Notes: generated from the sequence alone by a model not told the origin. A stretch of 64,000 nucleotides of DNA from Crateriforma spongiae (GCF_012290005.1 NZ_JAAXMS010000002.1:1-64000), one strand, 5' to 3'; shown: positions 40,189 to 49,899, counted from the first letter of the stretch. Program-made: numbers and translations.

Positions 40189-43100
40189 CTAATTCTTGAT
40201 CTTGGCTCTTCGTTTCAGCTGATTCAGCTTCTTTCGGCCGCCCTGGTTCACTTCGGTGACAAAGCGGACCAGATCCAAAAACTCCTGGCGGGTCTTCAGC
40301 GTGTTTGCCAACCCAGTCGGCATGGTCGAATTCTTGGACTCGATCACGTCGTCGACATCGTCGATCAAGATCTCACGCGGCTTGCCCTGATCGGCCGCGA
40401 TACTGATGACGATCTTGTCGTCGGTTTCCTCGATCAGGAATCCGGACAGAATCGCGCCGTCCAGCGTGATGACATTGACGGTTCGATAGCCCTCAAGAAT
40501 CTTGTCCGACGGCTTCAAGATTGATTCGATGACGTGCTGGGCGGTTACTTCATCGCGGGACACCGTCAATTGCGGTCCCAGTTGATAGCCTTGGCCGACG
40601 TCGTGGCAAGTCGCACAGGCGGTCTTTTCCCAGTAGAAAAGTTTCGCCCCTCGAATCGCATCCCCTTCGGCTGCGGCGTCACGCACCAAGTCAGCGATGG
40701 GTTCGGCCAACAACGCCTTTTCCAATTCGCTGCCGGCCACCTGATCTTCGATCAGCTCGGGTCGGCTGCCTTCGGGGAACGGATGCATTTCCAGCAATTC
40801 TTCGGGGCTATAAAAGCGTTGTCGATCGCTGGTCGCCGCCCGAATCTGTTTCACCTGTTCCGGCGTGATCTCGCTGGCATCGTTCCCCCAACTATTGCGG
40901 ACGTAGGTCAGCACGCTGGCAATTTCAGCGTCGGTGAACATGTTCCCGATCGCCGTCATTGGCGGCACCCCTTGGGTCGTTTCAAAGATCTTGCCGCGGA
41001 CACGAATCTTGCCCCAAATGCCGTGCAGCGTCAGCTTGATCAGACGTTCCGGATCACCGTTGATCCACTCACTGCCCGCCAGCGGCGGATAGATGCGAAC
41101 GACGCCTTCGCCGTTGTCACGGTGACATGCATAGCAAGAACCTTCTTCGAAAAAGACTTGTTGGCCCAATTTGTAGGTCCGCGCAAACGCTTTGTCTTTG
41201 AACTTTGGCGATTTGGTGCGGTAATCCTTGGGCTTCATCGCACCTTCCAGCTTGCTAGCCAAAAGCTGTTCGAAATCCACCGACAAACTGTCCGGGTCCA
41301 CCGAACTTGAATCAACGGCCTGTTCGACGAAGGGCTTCAGTGTCCACATCGCACTATTCAGTGCATTACGGATCCAGCGATCGGTCGGTTGCGACGCGAC
41401 GACCAACAAGATGTCGGCACCGGCTTTTCCGCCCATCCATGTTCCGGCGGACAAAGCTTCCAGGCGAACCCGCGGATGGGTGTCTTTGGCCGCCTGCATC
41501 AGATACGTCTCGGGCTGATCCAGCAGATGCAAACAATGCCGAACGACACGAACGGCTGCGGATCGAACGCGATGATCATCGGCATTCAGGCACCGCTGCA
41601 ACAGCTCGGTCGACGGAGCATGTTGGCCCCAGGTTGCCCACAACGATTCCAAGACCAAACGATCGTCACCGGCGTTGGCGTCGGCGAACTGCATCGCCAC
41701 GTTCAACACGTCTTGTCGATCACGGCCGCGCAATTCGCGATGGGAACGCTTCCGAGCATTCAGCTCGGGCAGTTTCATGTTTTCGAACAGTTGTTGAATC
41801 GTCGCGCCGGCCACCTGCGGCGGATCAACCAACGGACGCTGCTTGTGAGTGATGCGATAGATCCGGCCATATTCGGAATTCCGCAGCGGATCACGCGCGC
41901 TGTGTTGCATGTGACCGATCAGCGTGTTGTGCCAATCGATGAAGTACAGACTGCCGTCGGGAGCCACTTCCAGGTCACACGGACGAAAGTTGCCGTCGGT
42001 CGATTCGATCAAGTTTTGACGAAACTTGCCTTTGATTTCAGCACCATCTTCGACCGTGTTGTATTGCTTGATTCCCAAGAACCCGATCGTGTTGGCGTAC
42101 AGATAGTCGCCTTGCACGTCGTCGGGAAAATGTCGGCTGTGCAAGAATTCCGATCCCGAGGTCGGCCGTGTGTGGTGTTCGTAGTTGAACTTCGAAACCT
42201 TCGGCACCTCCATCGAATGCGGAATGTTCATCGAATAGCCCAGCATCCAATACTGTGAACCACCCGATGCGTCGTTGACGAACGTTTGCCCATACTCGTC
42301 ATGGGCGACGCCCCACGGGTTGGAAACGTCGGTTTGCATCACGCGTTCGACTTTCCACGAATTGGGATCGAACCGCCAAACGCCGCCGTCGGTCATCCGT
42401 TGGGGGCCCCAAGGCGTTTCGACTTGGCTGTGCAAAAACCGACCTTCGCACATGTAGATGCCGTTGCCGTTGTCCACATCAAAAGCGGAAATCGCGTGGT
42501 GCGTGTCGTGAGGATCGAATCCGTCCAGCAACGTCACCATTTCGTCGGCGTGATCATCACCATCGGTGTCCTTCAACAAAACTAGAAACGGTTCCTGCGA
42601 AAGGTAGACGCCTTCGGGTGCCAGTTCGAATCCGATCGGCATGTGCAAACCGTCCGCGAAGACGATTTCCTTATCGGCACGCCCGTCGCCATCGGTGTCT
42701 TCGTAAATCAGAATTTTGTCGTTGGGTTTGGCGTCGCCCGGTTTGTAGTGCGGATAACTGGGCAGCGTCGAAACCCACAGTCGTCCCTGGTTGTCGAAAC
42801 GCATTTGGGCTGGATTCCCCAGGTTCGGAAAATCTTGTTCCGACGCGAACAACGAAACGTCGTAACCTTCCGGCAGCGTGAACGTTTTCATCGCTTCGGT
42901 TTCGGGATCCAGATAGTCCAGCGTTCCGTTCTTTGCGCTTGCCCGGTAATTGGTTTCCACGGTCGACAAGGGACGTGTGATCGAATCGTCGACTTCGATG
43001 GTGGACGATTTTCCTTGTGCAATCGCCCACAAATTGCGATCGCGCAAGACGGTCATCTGGCGGATCTTTTCGATCTCCTCGGGATAGTTGAAATTCCCGT

Positions 43101-44142
43101 ACGGTGCCCAGCGGCGACCGTAGGCGTGAACGCCGTTGAGCATGCGGTAATCATTTCGCCAGAACCATGCCTTGTCTTTGACCGCTTGATACAACAGCGA
43201 ATCGGTTTCCGGGACTTGTGCATCGGTCCCAAACAACTGTTGCATGATGACCGGTGCCAGTTTTCGATAACCGGCCTCGGACAGATGGACGCCGTTGATC
43301 GTCAGCGGTTGGTCGGAGGTGGTGAACCACTGCAGCGTGGGTGAGAACAAATCCAGATACCCGACCTGCATTTCACCGGCAACCTGTGCGACGGCATCGG
43401 CATAATTACGCAGCAACAAATTTCTTTCGTCCGCATCGGGCAGGTTGAACTCGCTCAACTGCTGCATCGCAATCGGACTGGCCAAAACCAGACGCGGTGG
43501 TTGATCGGCGTTTTGACGATAGGAACGCGATCGCGTGTGCTGGACAAACGCCCGTAATTCGTTCTTGAAGTTTTCGATCCCTTCGGTGCCGTCGAACGAC
43601 TCGTTGAATCCAAAAAAGGCAACGATGGTGTCGGCTCCGACAATGGTCAGCCATTCGTCGGGACTGGGATAGTGACCTTCGCCTAAGTGAGCTTTGATTT
43701 CCGGTCGAAATTGGCTGGCTCCCGGAAACGCCCAAGGATCATCGCGCCCCGCTTCGGGCCGAAACCCGGGCGTGTGCCCCGGATAGCCCATGTTTCGAAA
43801 CGTCAATTCGGCCTGGGGAAACTTTTGATAAAGCGATGCTTCAAAGGCATTGAACAATTCCATCCGCGCGGCCAATCCGTTGCCCAAAAACACGATCGTT
43901 TCGCCGTCACGCGGCTGAAGCGGCAAGGTGACCGCATCGGCGATCTCTTTGACGGGCGACGGTTGCAGGTATTCGGGACGCACACGTTTGGTTTGCTGCG
44001 TTTCATTGTCGGTGACGGTCGTGATCACGTCGGGGCCCCAATCACCATCGATCACGCCGTCCTGTGCGGTGGCCGGGTGAACGGATGAAAGGAAAGCCAC
44101 CACGAACAACAACGTTGGCAGGGCGCAAGAGAGCTTTGGCAT
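40189..44142 (-). CDS. PVC-type haem-binding protein: SGNH-like, propeller, HEAT, two cytochrome domains
   Basis: A 1317-residue secreted protein starting MPKLSCALPTLLFVVAFLSS (signal peptide). In order: an SGNH/GDSL-hydrolase-like domain (about residues 50-330; FLGNGLAARM, FFGFNESFDG, NGVHLSEAGY); a propeller of the membrane-bound dehydrogenase type (about 400-800; DGRADKEIVFADGLHMPIGF); HEAT-like helices (about 860-1000); a cytochrome c domain with CYACH; and the C-terminal PVC haem domain with CATCH and LGPQLTVSRDEVTAQHVIES. The N-terminal domain lacks the catalytic Ser and Asp of SGNH enzymes. The cytochrome domains suggest oxidation of a carbohydrate-like substrate, which is inference. 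Very large multi-domain proteins of this kind are characteristic of planctomycetes. Confidence 0.88.
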   Translation of the reverse strand: MPKLSCALPTLLFVVAFLSSVHPATAQDGVIDGDWGPDVITTVTDNETQQTKRVRPEYLQPSPVKEIADAVTLPLQPRDGETIVFLGNGLAARMELFNAFEASLYQKFPQAELTFRNMGYPGHTPGFRPEAGRDDPWAFPGASQFRPEIKAHLGEGHYPSPDEWLTIVGADTIVAFFGFNESFDGTEGIENFKNELRAFVQHTRSRSYRQNADQPPRLVLASPIAMQQLSEFNLPDADERNLLLRNYADAVAQVAGEMQVGYLDLFSPTLQWFTTSDQPLTINGVHLSEAGYRKLAPVIMQQLFGTDAQVPETDSLLYQAVKDKAWFWRNDYRMLNGVHAYGRRWAPYGNFNYPEEIEKIRQMTVLRDRNLWAIAQGKSSTIEVDDSITRPLSTVETNYRASAKNGTLDYLDPETEAMKTFTLPEGYDVSLFASEQDFPNLGNPAQMRFDNQGRLWVSTLPSYPHYKPGDAKPNDKILIYEDTDGDGRADKEIVFADGLHMPIGFELAPEGVYLSQEPFLVLLKDTDGDDHADEMVTLLDGFDPHDTHHAISAFDVDNGNGIYMCEGRFLHSQVETPWGPQRMTDGGVWRFDPNSWKVERVMQTDVSNPWGVAHDEYGQTFVNDASGGSQYWMLGYSMNIPHSMEVPKVSKFNYEHHTRPTSGSEFLHSRHFPDDVQGDYLYANTIGFLGIKQYNTVEDGAEIKGKFRQNLIESTDGNFRPCDLEVAPDGSLYFIDWHNTLIGHMQHSARDPLRNSEYGRIYRITHKQRPLVDPPQVAGATIQQLFENMKLPELNARKRSHRELRGRDRQDVLNVAMQFADANAGDDRLVLESLWATWGQHAPSTELLQRCLNADDHRVRSAAVRVVRHCLHLLDQPETYLMQAAKDTHPRVRLEALSAGTWMGGKAGADILLVVASQPTDRWIRNALNSAMWTLKPFVEQAVDSSSVDPDSLSVDFEQLLASKLEGAMKPKDYRTKSPKFKDKAFARTYKLGQQVFFEEGSCYACHRDNGEGVVRIYPPLAGSEWINGDPERLIKLTLHGIWGKIRVRGKIFETTQGVPPMTAIGNMFTDAEIASVLTYVRNSWGNDASEITPEQVKQIRAATSDRQRFYSPEELLEMHPFPEGSRPELIEDQVAGSELEKALLAEPIADLVRDAAAEGDAIRGAKLFYWEKTACATCHDVGQGYQLGPQLTVSRDEVTAQHVIESILKPSDKILEGYRTVNVITLDGAILSGFLIEETDDKIVISIAADQGKPREILIDDVDDVIESKNSTMPTGLANTLKTRQEFLDLVRFVTEVNQGGRKKLNQLKRRAKIKN

Positions 44143-44454
44143 GTCGCAGAAAAAGCCGTGCAAGGAGGGATTCGGAATGGGCCGGCCGCCAGGTAGGGCC
44201 ACGCGGAAGACGCAGCAGCGGCGTTGGGGGAAAGAGAAAGCCCCGTGAACTGAGTATAGTTGACCAACCGGATCCGCGTCATATCACCGCACACGATTCC
44301 GGGGCCGACACATGCGGCAACGCTGGGGAGGTTTATCTTGCATCAACTGGCGGACGTGCGGGTCCACCAAACGCTGGATCATCCGTCCCCAGAATCCGGG
44401 CCGGGTCGCCTCCTGCCAGCATTGATCATGCGTCCACCGTCGTCACGCAGCAGA
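44143..44454. other. Intergenic region between DUF3500 and large haem protein genes
   Basis: A 312-base gap on the upstream side of the large haem protein gene. It should hold that gene's promoter. I see no hairpin with a T-tract and no plausible small gene. Confidence 0.4.
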
Positions 44455-45633
44455 TCATTCACCGTGATGATGGGAATGGTAGTGCTGGCGCAACAAATCT
44501 TTTCCGTAGTCGTTGCCGTTGGGTGTCCGCAGAACGGCGTGAATGTGATCACGCGTGGGGCGGTCGGTGCGGAACGGTGCGACACGACGTTGATGATCAA
44601 ACTCGATCAGGACAACGGGGCTTTGAATGCGATAGTAGAAAACGCTGTCCGCCTTGGTATCGCCGATCCACGCAAAGTACGTTTGGTCCAGGTGCGACTT
44701 GACTTCATCCATTTTAATTTCGGCATGGCCGTCGCGCATGGTCCCAACAAAAGATTGGACGACTTCAATCAACAGGTCGCGTTGTTTTTGATCCAGCTTC
44801 GAAGCTTCGATGCCGGCATAATCAATATTCACGTTGTCGCGATACGCTTGGGCCAATGCATTGTTTCCCGGTTTGGCTTCTGACAAGATCGCTTTGGATT
44901 GCTGGTCCGCATCCAAGGCTTGAATCAATTGCAATGCCTTGTCTTGCTGTTCTTGCAAGACAACCGTACCCGCAAATTCGCCGCTGACCGCCCGCACCGG
45001 TTCGCTGCCGACGAATACAGGCGACATCACGACTTGGTCGCCCAGAACGAAGTAGTTGATGATCAGGTGGTGTCCGTCGATCTGCCATCCCCAGGGCTCG
45101 GTTTCCGACGGCGTTCCCATGATCGTGATCCAATACAGCCAGCGACCATATTCGTCATAGTTGTCCGCCAACTCCGCCAGGGTGCCATTCAGCTTCATGA
45201 TATCCTTGGACAACTCCAGACCTTTGGCACTCAAGCTGGCCTGTAACAATCCGAACGCATGATCGCGTTGATGTTCGTCCATTTCATCAAAGCCGACTCC
45301 CTGCCGCTTTGGAAAGTGACGGTTGTCCCATTGCCGCCACTCGGCATCATCCACGGGAAAGGTCGTCTTTTCACGTTGCTCGGCGCTTAGCGATGCCAGA
45401 AACGCGTTGGCCGCATCAACCACTGGTTTGGTGCTGACACCGGTGGATTCGATTTTGAACACATCGGGTTGGATCTTTCCGCCTGCGGTGACACCGCGAA
45501 ACGGTTCATCCACCGCTGCGTTGCCACCGCCGCGCATCGGTCGGCGACGACCTTGTTGGGAATACGCAGTGACAGCGATCCCGACAAGACAGACGACCAA
45601 CAAACCGAAAGCGATGACATGACGAATTTTCAC
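44455..45633 (-). CDS. Secreted DUF3500 protein
   Basis: A 392-residue protein. I start at the GTG at 45633, which has AGAAGG six bases upstream and gives MKIRHVIAFGLLVVCLVGIA, a signal peptide. The frame is open further upstream but reads as noise. DUF3500 features: TFPVDDAEWRQWDNRHFPKR, YGRWLYWITIMGTPSETEPW, GWQIDGHHLIINYFVLGDQV, and a C-terminal VLRTPNGNDYGKDLLRQHY. The family is widespread in bacteria with an unknown activity; many conserved His, Trp and acidic residues suggest an enzyme. The C-terminus ends in HSHHHGE. It lies between an EF-hand gene and the large haem protein gene on the same strand. Confidence 0.85.
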   Translation of the reverse strand: MKIRHVIAFGLLVVCLVGIAVTAYSQQGRRRPMRGGGNAAVDEPFRGVTAGGKIQPDVFKIESTGVSTKPVVDAANAFLASLSAEQREKTTFPVDDAEWRQWDNRHFPKRQGVGFDEMDEHQRDHAFGLLQASLSAKGLELSKDIMKLNGTLAELADNYDEYGRWLYWITIMGTPSETEPWGWQIDGHHLIINYFVLGDQVVMSPVFVGSEPVRAVSGEFAGTVVLQEQQDKALQLIQALDADQQSKAILSEAKPGNNALAQAYRDNVNIDYAGIEASKLDQKQRDLLIEVVQSFVGTMRDGHAEIKMDEVKSHLDQTYFAWIGDTKADSVFYYRIQSPVVLIEFDHQRRVAPFRTDRPTRDHIHAVLRTPNGNDYGKDLLRQHYHSHHHGE

Positions 45634-45789
45634 GGTAAACCTTCTTGATCCAGAACAAACGACCGAGGCAATAAACACACAACGCCCATTGTGGGCTATT
45701 GCCAGATTACGGTATGGCCGAGCCGGGCGGGAATTCTGTTTGCGAAAAGACAGGTGCGATGCAACGCAGTTTGTCCATTTCCCGGCCAT

Positions 45790-45826
45790 CGATTGCGTGG
45801 GAACCGCGATGGTTCCCGCGCAATCG
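45790..45826. repeat. 16-bp inverted repeat without T-tract
   Basis: CGATTGCGTGGGAACC (45790-45805) and GGTTCCCGCGCAATCG (45811-45826) pair with one G-U (or G-T) position around a 5-base loop. It lies between the EF-hand stop (45908) and the DUF3500 start (45633), both on the minus strand. No T-run follows on either strand, so it may act as an RNA stabiliser, an operator or a non-canonical terminator. Confidence 0.7.
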
Positions 45827-45907
45827 GATCGAAACATCTCTCAGTGAATCAAGGCTGCTTTGCCGCTGCATCGAAGCGTCTTACGATCACTTCGATTCGG
45901 GCGTTGA

Positions 45908-46777
45908 TCAGTTGGGACGTTGTGGTCGACCACCCGCCCGGCCGCCTTGTCCGCGAGGTCCGCCTTCGCCACCAAACCCTGGTCCACCGCGTCCATCGGG
46001 CCCACCGGGTCCACGACGCATCAGTTGTTCGGCTGCCTTGGCCAATTCACCGGCGTCCAGTTTTCCGTCGCCATCGGCATCAAACTCCATCGCCTCGCGT
46101 ACGAACTGATCGGGGCTGGGAGGTCCACCGCGTTCGCCACCACGTTCGCCACCAGGGCCACCCGGTCCTGGGCCACCCGGTCCTGGGCCACGGCCGCCGC
46201 GATTTCCGGGACCGGCTCCCGCCGACGCCTTGTCCAACTCATCCTGGTCCAGCACGCCGTCTTTATTGGCGTCATAGCGATCAAGCGCCATTTGCATACG
46301 AGCCGGCAATTCGTCTTTGCTAACTTTGCCGTCACCGTTTTCATCGAAACTCATGATGCGGCTGACGAACCCGCCACCATCACCACGCCCATCGGGCCCA
46401 CGTCCTCCCGGACCGCCGCCGCCGGGACCACGTCCGTCAGGACCACCGAAGGATCGCGGACCCATCGGATCAAATTCGTCATTGGACAGCCGACCGTCCC
46501 CATTACGATCCAACTTCTTCAGTGCATCGACGGCCTTTTGAATCTCCGCACCGGAAATGACATGATCGCCATCGGTGTCCAATGCTTCGGCGATCGCATT
46601 GGGTGGCGGTCCGCCGGGACCACCAAAGTCGGGTCCGCCACGGCCGGGACCACCAAAACCTTGGCCACCGAAACCAGGGCCACCTTGCCCACGCCCACCG
46701 GGCGGCTGTGCTTGGATCGCTGAAGTGACAAGAACCGCCAACACGGATGCCATGACAAGGGGCAGGGTGAATTTCAC
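45908..46777 (-). CDS. Secreted EF-hand protein, Gly/Pro-rich
   Basis: A 289-residue protein with a GTG start at 46777 (AGGAGA nine bases upstream), giving the signal peptide MKFTLPLVMASVLAVLVTSA. Five EF-hand loops are visible: DTDGDHVISGAE, DRNGDGRLSNDE, DENGDGKVSKDE, DANKDGVLDQDE and DADGDGKLDAGE, each with acidic residues at positions 1, 3, 5 and 12. They are joined by Gly/Pro/Arg-rich linkers, including direct repeats near 46157-46193 coding for GPGGPG units. It likely binds Ca2+ outside the cytoplasm. Its mix of EF hands and Gly-rich linkers is common in planctomycete surface proteins, from memory. Confidence 0.82.
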   Translation of the reverse strand: MKFTLPLVMASVLAVLVTSAIQAQPPGGRGQGGPGFGGQGFGGPGRGGPDFGGPGGPPPNAIAEALDTDGDHVISGAEIQKAVDALKKLDRNGDGRLSNDEFDPMGPRSFGGPDGRGPGGGGPGGRGPDGRGDGGGFVSRIMSFDENGDGKVSKDELPARMQMALDRYDANKDGVLDQDELDKASAGAGPGNRGGRGPGPGGPGPGGPGGERGGERGGPPSPDQFVREAMEFDADGDGKLDAGELAKAAEQLMRRGPGGPDGRGGPGFGGEGGPRGQGGRAGGRPQRPN

Positions 46778-46905
46778 GACAAGGATCTCCTAGTTTCGAA
46801 ATGTTGAATCACCGTGGATCGGCGACGGACTGATTCCGCCGGCCGAATCTTCCCCGATAACAAAGATGGGAAAGTCGGATCTTTTCGAGACAACGACCGT
46901 CGAAA

Positions 46906-46919
46906 ACGATGATCATCGT
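46906..46919. repeat. 14-bp perfect palindrome
   Basis: ACGATGATCATCGT at 46906-46919 reads the same on both strands. It lies about 130 bases upstream of the EF-hand gene start and 75 bases from the Gfo/Idh stop. It could be an operator, although nothing else supports this. Confidence 0.5.
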
Positions 46920-46993
46920 CTCGTCATCGATTCATGCGTCGAAAACCGGAAGTTCGGGCCAAGGTTCAGCGACTTTTTCTAATCCTGGCTTTG

Positions 46994-48307
46994 TCAGACT
47001 TCCCAGCCGGGTCGATAGGTCTTGCTGATGTACTGATTCGCCTGGGAATCATTGGTCACCTTCAAATTATCCGCGTCCCACTGGATCGCCCCGCCCGTAC
47101 GATAAGCAACATTGCCCAACAACACCGTTTCAGTCAGCGGACCGGAATAGTCAAAGTTGCATGTGGTGGGCGTGCCGTCCTTGCATGCCTTGATCCACTC
47201 AGCGTGGTGACCAATCGAATCGGGGATCGACGGCTCGGGCGGCTGGAAATCAGCGAACTTGTCTTCCGGTAACAACTGGTACTGACCGTAAGTGGCCACC
47301 ATTTTTCCTTCGGTACCGACAAACATGATGCCGGAGCCGGGTACCGCATGACCATCGATTTCTTTCGGCGCATGGTTTCCGTCGTACCAGATCAATTCCA
47401 ACGGACCGTGCTGATCGCTGGCAGCGAATTGATACTTCACCGTCAAACCCAGCGGGCAGGTTTCCGGATGCGGCGGTTCGCCTTCGGCCTGGATGTGTTC
47501 GGGATACTTCAGCCCCAATGCCCAAAACGGCAAATCCATGTAGTGACATCCCATGTCACCCAAGGTGCCTTGGCCGAATTCCCACCAACGTCGCCACTGG
47601 GCCGGATGATATTGACCTTTGGCATAGGGACGCATCGCAGCGGGGCCGATCCACAGGTCCCAATCCAATTGCGGCGGAACCGGATCGGCGGTCGAGGGTA
47701 ATTCACCGCCGCCCCAAGCTTTGTTGACCCAAACATGCACTTGGGTAACATCGCCGATCGCGCCACTGCGGATGATCTCCACCACGCGTCGATAGTTTGA
47801 ACCGGCGTGAATCTGCGTTCCCATTTGCGTCGCAACTCCTTTGCGCCGCGCCGCGTTGGTGATCTTACGTGCTTCGGCCACTGTGTGCGTCAACGGTTTT
47901 TCACAGTAGCAGTGCAAACCGGATTCGATCGCGCGGATCGCAGCGGGGGCGTGATGATGGTCACTTGCCCCGATGACGATCGCGTCGGCTTGATCCGCCA
48001 TTGCGTCAATCATCTCTCGATAATCGCGAAAGGTCGCGGCGTTGGGGAAATCCGCATGCGCTTTGTCCAAGTAGTTTTGGTCGACATCACACAACCCGAC
48101 GATTTCCTGGTTGCGGACTTCGCGAATGTTGGCTGCGGCCCGGTTCGCGGTCCCCACGCAAAGCAATCGCAAACGTTGACCAGCAGAATTGGATTCTTCG
48201 GCGGCAACCTGCCCCCATACCCCACCGGCGATGATCCCTCCGGCCATGGCGGACAACATGTCACGGCGATCAATCGTTGACGTCATTGGATGAATCGGTT
48301 TGGTCAT
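46994..48307 (-). CDS. Gfo/Idh/MocA-family oxidoreductase, Tat leader
   Basis: A 437-residue protein starting MTKPIHPMTSTIDRRDMLSA, a twin-arginine leader (DRRDM then a hydrophobic stretch). GGAG lies 8 bases before the ATG. The N-terminal NAD(P)-binding domain has RLLCVGTANRAAANIREV and later CYCEKPLTHTVAEA, the EKP motif. The C-terminal part is the usual alpha/beta domain (VGTEGKMVATYGQYQLLPED). Planctomycetes have many such oxidoreductases, which act on sugars or inositol-like substrates after export. The substrate is not known. It is divergent from the transporter at 48478. Confidence 0.85.
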   Translation of the reverse strand: MTKPIHPMTSTIDRRDMLSAMAGGIIAGGVWGQVAAEESNSAGQRLRLLCVGTANRAAANIREVRNQEIVGLCDVDQNYLDKAHADFPNAATFRDYREMIDAMADQADAIVIGASDHHHAPAAIRAIESGLHCYCEKPLTHTVAEARKITNAARRKGVATQMGTQIHAGSNYRRVVEIIRSGAIGDVTQVHVWVNKAWGGGELPSTADPVPPQLDWDLWIGPAAMRPYAKGQYHPAQWRRWWEFGQGTLGDMGCHYMDLPFWALGLKYPEHIQAEGEPPHPETCPLGLTVKYQFAASDQHGPLELIWYDGNHAPKEIDGHAVPGSGIMFVGTEGKMVATYGQYQLLPEDKFADFQPPEPSIPDSIGHHAEWIKACKDGTPTTCNFDYSGPLTETVLLGNVAYRTGGAIQWDADNLKVTNDSQANQYISKTYRPGWEV

Positions 48308-48477
48308 CGGTGCGGCTCCAAGGCGTGCAGAAATGGACACCCGCAGTTTATCCCCATCGGCGTGATCGTTGTTCCGCTGTCACGACCTGACAACAGCGAT
48401 GTGTGATGGATCACCCCAGATGCCGCGTGAATGCCGGCCACAGGGCGCCTTGGTGGCTTTGGTGTAAAACGTCGTTC

Positions 48478-49899
48478 ATGACATCCCGTGATTCGCAAAG
48501 TGAACCGACGCCTCCTGCCCCCCGGGCAACACCCCAAACCGGTGGGATAATGGGACCCTGGCGCTCTCGGATTCACGTCGGCGAAGGTGCCAGCGTCGCT
48601 TGGGCAACGACATGGTTCTTTTTCATCCTGCTTAGCTATTCCATCGTGCGGCCGCTTCGCGAAACGATGGGCGCGATCGTCGGTCCACAAGGCTTGCAAG
48701 GTCTGATGCTGATCACCTTTGGGGTCATGCTGGTGGCTGTTCCCGCTTATGCCGCATTGGTCGCACGGCTTCCCCGACGCTGGGTCGTCCGGATCGTCTT
48801 TCACTTCTTTTGTGTTTGTCTGCTTCTTTTCTCCATCGGTTTACAGTCCGGCAGCGAAACGCTTCGATCTTGGACCGCTTGGGTCTTCTTCATTTGGGTG
48901 AATGTCTTCGCCTTGGTCGCGACCAGTGTTTTTTGGTCGGTGTTGGCCGACTTGTTTTCAAACCGACAGGGCAAACGTCTGTTTGGCATGATCGCCGCTG
49001 GTGGAACCGTCGGTGCGATCACGGGTTCTTTTTTGACCAGTCAACTTGCCGCTTCCACGTCGACCAGCTTGATTCTGTTGTTGCCCTTGGCGGCAATCCA
49101 GTGTGGTTTGTGGTGTGCATGGCGACTGGAAAAACAAACGGATTGTTTGCATCGCTCGGATCCCGATCGCGAACAGCATCGCGACGACGGACGTCCCACC
49201 GGCGGCGGCCTGCTGACGGGCATTGCGAGGGTGCTATCGTCTGGCTATCTGGCATCGATCTGCGGCTTCTTGGTGTTGATCCAAGCCGGCGGAACGATGC
49301 TGTATTTCCAGCAAGCAGAAATCGTGGCGCAACAGGTGGCCGACGACGGCCAGAAAACGCAGCTGTTCGCTTACATCGATTTGGGAACCCAAACGCTGAC
49401 GCTGCTGTTGCAGATCGTTTTCGCCGGTCCGATCTTACGCCGTCTCGGGGTCAGCGTGGCCCTGGTGTTATTGCCGCTGGTTTACGGGCTCGGTTTTTCC
49501 GCCTTGGCAGTGTCGCAAACGCTGCCGATCTTGGTGGTGACGATGATTGCCTGTCGTTCGACCGCCTATGGAATCGCGGTTCCCGCCCGCGAAGTGCTTT
49601 TCACCGTGGTCAGCCGCGAAGACAAATACAAATCGAAGAACTTCATCGACACGGTGGTGCTACGAGGAGGCGACGCGCTGACCGGGCAAATCTTCGGTTC
49701 GCTTCGAAACTTCGCCGGGTTCGGATTGGCAACGTTAAACATCTGTGCCATTCCGATCGCAATCGGATGGGGCGTGTTGGCGTGGAATTTGGGCCGACAA
49801 CAACGGCGTCTGGCACAACAGACACATGGCAACCCTAGTGACCATCTAGCCCCGGACGATCAAGGATCGAACAAGCAGTCAGGCCCAGGTCAACGGTGA
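48478..49899 (+). CDS. ATP/ADP translocase-like transporter
   Basis: A 473-residue protein from the ATG at 48478 (an ATG at 48403 would add a Cys/Trp-rich stretch that does not fit). About 11-12 membrane helices are visible. LSYSIVRPLRETMGAIVGPQ near the first helix is the block seen in nucleotide transporters of the Tlc/NTT type (PLRD/PLRE). FGMIAAGGTVGAITGSFLTS and DTVVLRGGDALTGQIFGSL also fit that family. NTT proteins exchange ATP for ADP in intracellular bacteria and plastids; free-living members have been noted in planctomycetes. Substrate is not clear here. The 3' end overlaps the convergent gene at 49879 by 21 bases. Confidence 0.7.
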   Translation: MTSRDSQSEPTPPAPRATPQTGGIMGPWRSRIHVGEGASVAWATTWFFFILLSYSIVRPLRETMGAIVGPQGLQGLMLITFGVMLVAVPAYAALVARLPRRWVVRIVFHFFCVCLLLFSIGLQSGSETLRSWTAWVFFIWVNVFALVATSVFWSVLADLFSNRQGKRLFGMIAAGGTVGAITGSFLTSQLAASTSTSLILLLPLAAIQCGLWCAWRLEKQTDCLHRSDPDREQHRDDGRPTGGGLLTGIARVLSSGYLASICGFLVLIQAGGTMLYFQQAEIVAQQVADDGQKTQLFAYIDLGTQTLTLLLQIVFAGPILRRLGVSVALVLLPLVYGLGFSALAVSQTLPILVVTMIACRSTAYGIAVPAREVLFTVVSREDKYKSKNFIDTVVLRGGDALTGQIFGSLRNFAGFGLATLNICAIPIAIGWGVLAWNLGRQQRRLAQQTHGNPSDHLAPDDQGSNKQSGPGQR

